Assembly: GCA_002306375.1 (NCBI GenBank)
Contig: DBRU01000016.1
Location: 17,213-29,244, forward strand
Source of the DNA: Faecalibacterium sp. UBA1360
GTDB lineage: Bacteria; Bacillota; Clostridia; Oscillospirales; Ruminococcaceae
Length of the DNA: 12,032 nt
Direction of reading: 5' to 3'
Shown here: in pieces, positions 7,396 through 12,032 of the stretch
Layout: every line of letters starts with the position of its first letter
Position numbering within the stretch: position 1 is the stretch's first letter
Made by a program: the position numbers and the translations under genes
Notes under the pieces: model-generated
Databases searched by the model: none
Told to the model about the DNA's origin: nothing
Seen by the model: only the letters and a program-made list of their open reading frames with translations

Positions 7396-8499
7396 ATGAA
7401 CACTGTTTTTCATGTGCAGTTTCCCGGCCTTGGCCTGGAGCTGACCCTGGACCGGGTGGCCGTGGCCATCGGCGGGTTCAATATCTACTGGTACGGCGTG
7501 CTCATCGCCCTGGGCCTGATCCTGGCCATGGCCTTTGCTTTTCGCCATGCGCCGGATTTCGGCATCGACGCCGACCGCCTGGTGGACGTGGTGGCCGTGG
7601 GCACGGTCATGGGCATCGTGTGCGCCCGCATCTGCTATGTGGCCATGGCGCCCTTTGAGTACGAGTCCTTTTGGCAGATGATCGACATCCGCCAGGGCGG
7701 CATCGCCATCTACGGCGCGATCATGGGCGCTTTTGTGTTCGGCGGTCTGGCCGCCCGCTGGCGCCATGTTCCGCTGCTGCCCTTGTTCGACATCGTGGGC
7801 ATGGGCTTTCTGATCGGGCAGGGCATCGGCCGCTGGGGCAACTTCGTCAACCAGGAAGCCTTCGGCACCAACACCACCTTGCCCTGGGGCATGTACAGCG
7901 AAGGCACGTACAACTACCTGGCAAGCGTGCAGAAATCCCTGGCCGCCCAGGGCGTCGCCGTGGACCCCTCGCTGCCTGTGCACCCCACCTTCTTGTACGA
8001 GAGCATCTGGTGCCTGTTCGGATTCCTGATGCTGTTCTTGTACATGCGGCACCGGCGTTTTCACGGGCAGCTGTTTTTGATGTATGTGATCTGGTACGGC
8101 CTGGGCCGCTACTGGATCGAGGGCCTGCGCACCGACTCGCTGCTCATTGGCAACACAGGGCTGCGCTTCAGCCAGATCGTGGCCCTTGGATCGGTGACGG
8201 CCGCGCTGGTGCTGCTGGTCATCGGTGTGCGCCGATCCACCGGCCGCGTGGCCGACGTGAGCCTGGCGGTCAGCGACGTAAAAAAGCAGGCGGCGGCAGG
8301 GGAGCGCTTTGTCCCCGACACACTGCCCGCCGACGCGCCCCACAAACAGTTTGTGGAGGCCACCGCCGCCATGAACCGCCGCCTGGCCGAGCTGGACCTG
8401 ACCGCGCCGGCCGCCGCCGAACCCGACCAGCCCGACGAGGCCGCCGGGCTGAGCGACGCCGCCCCCCAGGCCGAACCGGCCCAACACAGCGAAGAATAA
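7396..8499 (+). CDS. lgt: Prolipoprotein diacylglyceryl transferase with hydrophilic C-terminal tail
   Basis: Lgt transfers diacylglycerol from phosphatidylglycerol to the lipobox cysteine of prolipoproteins in the cytoplasmic membrane. Several membrane helices are evident. Family motifs are GGIAIYGAIMG (residues 101-111, Tyr where Escherichia coli has His103), the signature GQGIGRWGNFVNQEAFG (141-157), HPTFLYES (196-203), and GRYWIEGLRTDSLLIG (237-252) with conserved arginines. The catalytic core ends about residue 280, near the usual family length. Residues 281-367 form an Ala/Pro/Glu/Asp-rich tail with no membrane segment and a short amphipathic stretch near FVEATAAMNRRLAELDL. The ATG at 7396 follows AAAGGGAA (7385-7392). 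An in-frame ATG at 7354 lies inside the upstream gene and lacks a good ribosome binding site. The gap to the upstream stop is 16 nt. Confidence 0.95.
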   Translation: MNTVFHVQFPGLGLELTLDRVAVAIGGFNIYWYGVLIALGLILAMAFAFRHAPDFGIDADRLVDVVAVGTVMGIVCARICYVAMAPFEYESFWQMIDIRQGGIAIYGAIMGAFVFGGLAARWRHVPLLPLFDIVGMGFLIGQGIGRWGNFVNQEAFGTNTTLPWGMYSEGTYNYLASVQKSLAAQGVAVDPSLPVHPTFLYESIWCLFGFLMLFLYMRHRRFHGQLFLMYVIWYGLGRYWIEGLRTDSLLIGNTGLRFSQIVALGSVTAALVLLVIGVRRSTGRVADVSLAVSDVKKQAAAGERFVPDTLPADAPHKQFVEATAAMNRRLAELDLTAPAAAEPDQPDEAAGLSDAAPQAEPAQHSEE

Positions 8500-8512
8500 G
8501 GGAGTGTTTTGC

Positions 8513-9364
8513 ATGAGTGCAGCCATCATCGACGGCAAGGCCCTGGCCGCCGCCGTCAAAGCCGAAGCCGCCGCCGAAGTCGAGGCCCTGCGCGCCAAGG
8601 GCGTGGCGCCCTGTCTGGCCGTTTTGCTGGTGGGGGACGACCCGGCCAGCGCCGTATATGTCCGCGGCAAGGCCGCCGACTGTGCCCAGTGCGGCATCGA
8701 GAGCCGGGTCATCCGCCTGGACGCCGCCACCACCCAGGAGGAACTGCTGGCCCGCCTGGAAGCCCTGGCCGCCGACGAGAGCGTGCACGGCATCCTGGTC
8801 CAGCTGCCCCTGCCCGCCCACATCGACGAGGCCGCCGTCATCGCGGCCATCCCGCCCGAAAAGGACGTGGACGGCTTTACCCCCGTCAACGCGGGCAACC
8901 TGCTCACGGGCGGGGACTGCTTTGCCCCCTGCACCCCGGCGGGCTGCATCCGCATGATCCAGTCCACCGGCATCGACATTGCCGGCAAGCGGGCCGTGGT
9001 GGTGGGCCGCTCCAACATCGTGGGCAAGCCGGCGGCGCTGCTGCTTTTGGCCCGGAACGCCACGGTCACGGTGTGTCATTCCCGCACCAAAGACCTGGCC
9101 GCTATCTGCCGCGAAGCCGACATCCTGGTGGCGGCGGTGGGCCGCGCCGGCTTCATCACCGGCGACATGGTCAAGCCGGGGGCCGTGGTCATCGACGTAG
9201 GTATCAACCGCGGCGCCGACGGAAAGCTGCACGGGGACGTGGACTTTGCCGCCGCGGCCGAAAAGGCCGCCTTCATCACGCCGGTGCCCGGCGGGGTGGG
9301 GCTCATGACCCGGGCCATGCTCATGAAGAACACCGTCAAAGCCGCGCAGCGGCACTGTGATTGA
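8513..9364 (+). CDS. folD: Bifunctional methylenetetrahydrofolate dehydrogenase / methenyltetrahydrofolate cyclohydrolase
   Basis: FolD interconverts 5,10-methylene-, 5,10-methenyl- and 10-formyl-tetrahydrofolate using NADP, supplying one-carbon units for purines and formyl-Met-tRNA. The 283-residue protein shows the active-site helix with Tyr49 and Lys53 (YVRGK), the HGILVQLPLP strand with Gln97, EKDVDGF (116-122), the Rossmann-domain NADP motif VVGRSNIVGKPAA, and the C-terminal TPVPGGVGLMTRAML. The ATG at 8513 has AAGGGAG at 8498-8504, 8 nt upstream and overlapping the lgt stop region. The alternative GTG at 8504 falls on that ribosome binding site. It starts 13 nt after lgt and is the last gene before the terminator at 9379-9418. 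Confidence 0.97.
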   Translation: MSAAIIDGKALAAAVKAEAAAEVEALRAKGVAPCLAVLLVGDDPASAVYVRGKAADCAQCGIESRVIRLDAATTQEELLARLEALAADESVHGILVQLPLPAHIDEAAVIAAIPPEKDVDGFTPVNAGNLLTGGDCFAPCTPAGCIRMIQSTGIDIAGKRAVVVGRSNIVGKPAALLLLARNATVTVCHSRTKDLAAICREADILVAAVGRAGFITGDMVKPGAVVIDVGINRGADGKLHGDVDFAAAAEKAAFITPVPGGVGLMTRAMLMKNTVKAAQRHCD

Positions 9365-9378
9365 TACACCCTCATGCC

Positions 9379-9418
9379 AAAAACGCCGCCTGCACGGCTC
9401 TGTGCAGGCGGCGTTTTT
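9379..9418. terminator. Bidirectional Rho-independent terminator, 17-bp perfect stem
   Basis: Bases 9379-9395 are exactly complementary to 9402-9418 across a 6-nt loop (GGCTCT). The stem core is GC-rich (CGCCGCCTGCAC), with five A on the left flank and five T on the right, so transcripts from either strand end in a hairpin followed by U residues. It lies 14 nt after the folD stop and 15 nt beyond the stop of the convergent - strand gene, so it serves both. Confidence 0.93.
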
Positions 9419-9433
9419 GCGGGTCGCGGATGA

Positions 9434-11353
9434 TCAGGATGGCTGCGGGGGGCAGACTTCGGAAAGCGTCCTGTCAGCCGGCAGCGGCAGGATCTCGTTG
9501 TTGGCGTACAGGTACCAGTGCGCGACCCCCGGCATCTCGCTTTCGTCCACCAGGGTGTAGCCTTGGGCGGGGTAGAGCTCGTTGCAGGTCAGGTAAAAAT
9601 CGCAGCAGCCCATCTCGATGTATCGGGCCTGTTCGCTGGTCATTTCCGGAAGAAGGCTGTTTGTCCGGCAGAAATATTTGAACGAAGGAGCAGTGTCTGT
9701 GGTGGTGTAAAAGCCAGCATCCATGGTGCCGTACGTCAGCAGCGTGGCATCGGGGACGCTTTTGATCGTTTCTGCCAACTGATATTGCGGAAGCGTTTCT
9801 TTGGCCGCAAAAAGCAGATCGCTTGCCGGCGCGGCAAGGACGCACACCGCGCAACCGGCGACCAACGACAGAGCAAAGCCGACCCTGCGCGGCCGCAGCC
9901 GGGGAAGCCAGGTCAGCACACCGGCCAACGCCAGGGGCAAAAAGGTATAAAACGCAAAGGCGTAATACCGATGTCGGGTGGAACCGAAATAGATAAACAC
10001 AGAGGAAAACGCCAGACTGACCGCCAGAAAAAGGGATAGCTTCCTTTTTTTCGGGCAGCCAAGGGCAAAGCAGGCCCCCAAAAAGAGCGCAACGGCAAGG
10101 ACGGTGTCGGCCTGGACCAGCCAGGATACGCCCTGAAAAACATTTCGCCCGATGCCCGCGATCCGGCTGAACAGGGAAGCGGATTGAGAAGCAACAGCGT
10201 AGCTGGTCAGGTTCTGATAGAAGTATACTTCAAAAAGACTGCCCAGCGATTGATGCCAGACAAAATACAGCAGTACCGGCGCGGTAGCGGCGGATACACC
10301 CAGCAGAATGCCCAGCAGCGCGGCCGCCGGCTGCCTGGGATCGCGGCAGGTCAGCCGGGACAGGACCGGAAGAAAAAAGATCCCCACAAACAGACCCAGC
10401 AGCGTATATTTGCTCCACAACACCAGCGCGGACAGCAGCCCCACAGCGAACCAATCGAGGAAACGGAGCTTTTTGTCAAAAAGATACTCCTGCAAAGCCA
10501 GGTCCAGACAATACAAAAAGATCGGCAGGCAAAGTTCCTCCACGCTGTCGCCGTATTGAAAACTGACCGATGAATACATAAGGGCTCCCGCAACGGGAAG
10601 CAAAAGCAGCAGCAGGGGATACTTCTCCGGGGCAACAAAGCGTGAAGTGATCTTGAATATCATGCTTAAGGACAGGGCGCCGCACACGACCTCCAGCAAC
10701 CATACGGCCAGAAAGGACCCGGGAGTAAGCCAATAGACCAGCGCGTGCAGGGCATACAAGATCGGGCCTTTCTGTTCATAAATATCACGGTAAAGTACCT
10801 GGCCGTCCAGCATGGCATGCCCTACGGACAAAAAGCAGTTGGCATCTGTCCATAGATTCAGGGGGTACAGGACCGAGGACTGGGAGCACAGGCCCAGGAT
10901 CAAGACGGCGCCGATGATCCCGTATCCGTATGCCTTTGGACAGGGGCGGGGCGAACAGATCGCCGCGCCATGCCGGGAGGAGCGGATCAGCGCCCCGCAT
11001 AACGAATCAAAAAAAGGGTAAGCGGCAACAAGCAGAGGCAACACGACAAGGGAAGGAAGCGCCGGCAAAGAAGGGGCGAACCATACAGGCTCATATCCTG
11101 CGCACAAGCCCACATAAAAACGGTAAGCCAGAAAAAGCAAAAGGGCGCCGCTTATTCCGTGTCGAGCCAGTGCGGCATAACGGGAAGACGGCGCGGCGTC
11201 GGTTCCGCCGGACCATAGCCGGACAAGGGCAAGAAGGCACAAGCCGGCGCACAGAGCCATCTGCGGCCAACTGCGCCAGGTCCCGGCACACAAAAGGACA
11301 AAGGCGGTCATGGACAGGATCAGGACAGGCAGACGTTTGAAACACAGCGGCAT
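9434..11353 (-). CDS. Polytopic membrane protein, probable GT-C fold glycosyltransferase
   Basis: This 639-residue protein has about a dozen hydrophobic segments, starting at residues 8-25, and a hydrophilic C-terminal domain (about 515-639), presumably extracytoplasmic. After an early helix comes NLWTDANCFLSVGHAMLDG (166-184) followed by LYRDIYEQKGPILYALH (187-203). The Asp-containing first loop and the YRD-x3-KGP-x-LY pattern are typical of polyprenyl-phosphate-sugar-dependent GT-C enzymes (GT39/PMT/ArnT-like and teichoic-acid glycosyltransferase annotations). Such enzymes add sugars to surface polymers, lipids or proteins outside the membrane. Donor and acceptor cannot be inferred. The start at 11353 has AGGAGA (11361-11366) 7 nt upstream; an in-frame ATG at 11398 has none. 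The gene stands alone on the opposite strand. Sampled 60-nt stretches are about 45-50% GC against 67% in truB, with many AAA/TTT-rich codons, which suggests later acquisition. Confidence 0.8.
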   Translation of the reverse strand: MPLCFKRLPVLILSMTAFVLLCAGTWRSWPQMALCAGLCLLALVRLWSGGTDAAPSSRYAALARHGISGALLLFLAYRFYVGLCAGYEPVWFAPSLPALPSLVVLPLLVAAYPFFDSLCGALIRSSRHGAAICSPRPCPKAYGYGIIGAVLILGLCSQSSVLYPLNLWTDANCFLSVGHAMLDGQVLYRDIYEQKGPILYALHALVYWLTPGSFLAVWLLEVVCGALSLSMIFKITSRFVAPEKYPLLLLLLPVAGALMYSSVSFQYGDSVEELCLPIFLYCLDLALQEYLFDKKLRFLDWFAVGLLSALVLWSKYTLLGLFVGIFFLPVLSRLTCRDPRQPAAALLGILLGVSAATAPVLLYFVWHQSLGSLFEVYFYQNLTSYAVASQSASLFSRIAGIGRNVFQGVSWLVQADTVLAVALFLGACFALGCPKKRKLSLFLAVSLAFSSVFIYFGSTRHRYYAFAFYTFLPLALAGVLTWLPRLRPRRVGFALSLVAGCAVCVLAAPASDLLFAAKETLPQYQLAETIKSVPDATLLTYGTMDAGFYTTTDTAPSFKYFCRTNSLLPEMTSEQARYIEMGCCDFYLTCNELYPAQGYTLVDESEMPGVAHWYLYANNEILPLPADRTLSEVCPPQPS

Positions 11354-11360
11354 AAGCAAC

Positions 11361-11366
11361 TCTCCT
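11361..11366 (-). promoter_or_regulatory. Ribosome binding site of the membrane glycosyltransferase gene
   Basis: The + strand TCTCCT reads AGGAGA on the - strand, 7 nt before the ATG at 11353. It decides the start against the upstream in-frame ATG codons, which lack a purine-rich element. Confidence 0.75.
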
Positions 11367-11379
11367 GGCAGCATAAGCG

Positions 11380-11413
11380 ACCGGCGCGCACCCGGCAAAA
11401 GGGAGGCGCCGGT
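11380..11413 (-). other. Leader hairpin of the membrane glycosyltransferase gene
   Basis: ACCGGCGC (11380-11387) and GCGCCGGT (11406-11413) form a perfect 8-bp inverted repeat around an 18-nt loop. It lies in the predicted 5' leader, between the candidate promoter and the ribosome binding site. No T tract follows on the - strand, so it is not an intrinsic terminator by itself. Confidence 0.45.
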
Positions 11414-11445
11414 GACGTTTGTATGGGGCGCTGAATTTTGTGAAA

Positions 11446-11460
11446 TACTATCTCATAGTA
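11446..11460. repeat. Inverted repeat TACTAT-ctc-ATAGTA, candidate operator
   Basis: Two perfect 6-nt arms are separated by 3 nt. The right arm, read on the - strand, is the candidate -10 element of the membrane glycosyltransferase gene. A dimeric repressor bound here would block RNA polymerase. A regulator is not encoded in the window, so this role is a guess from position and symmetry. Confidence 0.4.
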
Positions 11461-11484
11461 GCATATCCCGCGCGAGAAAAGCAA
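11455..11484 (-). promoter_or_regulatory. Candidate sigma-A-type promoter for the membrane glycosyltransferase gene
   Basis: On the - strand, TTGCTT (11479-11484) is followed after 18 nt by TACTAT (11455-11460). These match the -35 and -10 consensus at 3 and 4 of 6 positions. The implied leader to the start codon at 11353 is about 95 nt. The region is locally AT-rich compared with its surroundings, which helps the assignment, but the match is moderate. Confidence 0.45.
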
Positions 11485-11551
11485 GAGGATGCCCGTGCCG
11501 GGACGCAAAGACGGCGGCAAAGAGTTTTTCGCGTTTGAAAGCCTAAAATGC

Positions 11552-11575
11552 TTGACTTTCGGTCCTTGGTATGAT
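11552..11575 (+). promoter_or_regulatory. Candidate promoter of rplU-rpmA (extended -10)
   Basis: TGGTATGAT (11567-11575) is a TGn-extended -10 with 5 of 6 matches to TATAAT. A good -35-like TTGACT lies at 11552-11557, but only 12 nt separate it from TATGAT. If the -35 is used, the -10 would have to be the poorer GATAAG (15-nt spacer) or TAAGCT (17-nt spacer). Transcription would begin around 11580-11590, leaving a leader of roughly 75-80 nt before rplU. Confidence 0.5.
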
Positions 11576-11585
11576 AAGCTATTTA

Positions 11586-11655
11586 AGCCGCATGGTATGG
11601 GCTCTCTAAGTGCGCCCCGCGCCGCCCCAAGCCAGCGAGACTTATTGAAAGAGGT
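11586..11655 (+). ncRNA. Structured 5' leader of rplU (possible L21-leader-type element)
   Basis: AGCC-g-CAT (11586-11593) pairs with ATGGGCT (11597-11603) around a 3-nt GGT loop, giving 7 bp with one bulged G. A second, mutually exclusive helix joins CTCT/TAAG (11602-11605 and 11607-11610) with CTTA and AGAG (11641-11644 and 11650-11653); it would cover the rplU ribosome binding site AGAGGT at 11650-11655. Leaders upstream of rplU in Firmicutes are a known class thought to mediate autoregulation by the ribosomal protein. I cannot confirm that this sequence fits the published covariance model. Confidence 0.4.
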
Positions 11656-11662
11656 AACCAAT

Positions 11663-11974
11663 ATGTACGCAGTTATCAAGACCGGTGGCAAGCAGTACAG
11701 CGTTAAGGTCGGCGACGTGGTCTACGTCGAGAAGCTCAACGCCGAGGCCGATACCGAAGTCACCTTCGACCAGGTCCTGGCCGTGGGCGAGGAAGGCTCC
11801 GTCAAGGTGGGCGCTCCCGTTGTGGACGGCGCTTCCGTCGTGGCCAAGGTCGTCAAGAACGGCAAGGGCAAGAAGCTCAACATTCTGACCTATCGTCCCA
11901 AGAAGGGCAGCATGGTCCGCAAGGGTCATCGTCAGCCCTACACCAAGGTGGAAATCACCGCGATCAACGGCTAA
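11663..11974 (+). CDS. rplU: 50S ribosomal protein L21
   Basis: L21 binds 23S rRNA in the large subunit. The 103-residue length is typical. The N terminus MYAVIKTGGKQYSVKVGD and the C-terminal YRPKKGSMVRKGHRQPYTKVEI are diagnostic. The ATG at 11663 follows AGAGGT (11650-11655) by 7 nt. An upstream open extension in the same frame, back to 11489, crosses the candidate promoter and is not coding. The downstream gene is rpmA, as in nearly all bacteria. Confidence 0.98.
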   Translation: MYAVIKTGGKQYSVKVGDVVYVEKLNAEADTEVTFDQVLAVGEEGSVKVGAPVVDGASVVAKVVKNGKGKKLNILTYRPKKGSMVRKGHRQPYTKVEITAING

Positions 11975-11988
11975 GGAGGTAAAACACA

Positions 11989-12032
11989 ATGGCACATAAA
12001 AAAGGCGTAGGTTCTACCAAGAACGGCCGTGA
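11989..12032 (+). CDS. rpmA: 50S ribosomal protein L27, first 14 codons (3' partial)
   Basis: L27 reaches the peptidyl-transferase centre with its N-terminal tail. The visible residues MAHKKGVGSTKNGR match the mature L27 N terminus. A strong AAGGAGGT (11973-11980), overlapping the rplU stop codon, lies 8 nt before the ATG. The usual Firmicutes prepeptide ending in FFAS, removed by the Prp protease, is absent: the reading frame begins directly with the mature-type sequence. The rest lies beyond the window. Confidence 0.96.
   Translation, partial: MAHKKGVGSTKNGR

Noticed and set aside
8504..8512. GTG start for folD three codons upstream
   Set aside because: The GTG overlaps the ribosome binding site AAGGGAG. 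The ATG at 8513 has ideal spacing and the typical FolD N terminus.
1666..9355. Several antisense open frames of 360-635 codons opposite infB, truB, ribF, the M16 genes, lgt and folD
   Set aside because: They lie wholly opposite well-identified genes, are rich in Gly/His/Arg/Ala as expected from GC-rich antisense, show no family motifs and have no suitable ribosome binding sites.
11354..11398. 15-codon N-terminal extension of the membrane glycosyltransferase
   Set aside because: It covers the ribosome binding site AGGAGA used by the ATG at 11353 and overlaps the leader hairpin; there is no purine-rich site before 11398.
11461..11550. Resemblance to a c-di-GMP-I riboswitch (GGGACGCAAAG at about 11499-11509)
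   Set aside because: Only the GGGACGCAAAG box matches. The upstream CACGCA/GGGCAAACC half and tetraloop-receptor pairing are missing, and the + strand promoter for rplU lies downstream of it.
11489..11662. 58-codon upstream extension of rplU in the same frame
   Set aside because: It crosses the candidate promoter and leader, has no homology to L21, and the ATG at 11663 has a well-placed ribosome binding site and the canonical L21 N terminus.
1..12032. CRISPR arrays, tRNA or rRNA genes, insertion sequences, phage genes, toxin-antitoxin or defence systems
   Set aside because: I saw no direct-repeat arrays, no tRNA-like cloverleaf sequence, no transposase or integrase motifs and no defence-associated domains on either strand.

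Overview
The window is a conserved housekeeping stretch of a bacterial chromosome, most likely from a high-GC member of the Clostridia such as the Oscillospiraceae/Ruminococcaceae (Faecalibacterium, Gemmiger or Subdoligranulum type). This assignment is an inference. It rests on AGGAGG-type ribosome binding sites, the gene order infB-rbfA-DHH phosphoesterase-truB-ribF, the paired M16 peptidase-like genes next to lgt, and strong G/C preference at third codon positions.

Region 1 (2-9364, + strand) is a tightly packed run of nine co-directional genes. infB (5' end outside the window), rbfA, truB and the NrnA-type DHH phosphoesterase serve translation initiation, 30S maturation, tRNA pseudouridylation and turnover of very short RNA or pAp. 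ribF makes FMN and FAD. Two M16 peptidase-like genes overlap by 8 nt; one carries the zinc motif HxxEH and the other lacks it but keeps the Arg/Tyr motif. lgt (lipoprotein diacylglyceryl transferase, with an unusual C-terminal tail) and folD (one-carbon folate metabolism) finish the run. The only gap of note, about 100 nt before truB, holds a 51-nt compound hairpin and a smaller hairpin. A 17-bp perfect stem flanked by A and T tracts (9379-9418) ends the run.

Region 2 (9434-11353, - strand) is a single gene for a polytopic membrane protein of the GT-C glycosyltransferase type. Its base composition is visibly lower in GC than its neighbours, and it converges on the same terminator. It looks like an accessory cell-surface gene placed between two housekeeping blocks.

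Region 3 (11354-11662) is a 309-nt divergent intergenic region. It holds a candidate - strand promoter with an inverted repeat at its -10 element, a hairpin in the leader of the membrane protein gene, a candidate + strand promoter, and a structured leader upstream of rplU. I see no gene in it.

Region 4 (11663-12032) carries rplU (L21) and the start of rpmA (L27), cut by the window edge. No prp/ysxB protease gene lies between them, and L27 starts directly with its mature-type N terminus. This is the clearest departure from the usual Firmicutes arrangement. I do not see an undescribed multi-gene system here; most of the window is ordinary core genome.
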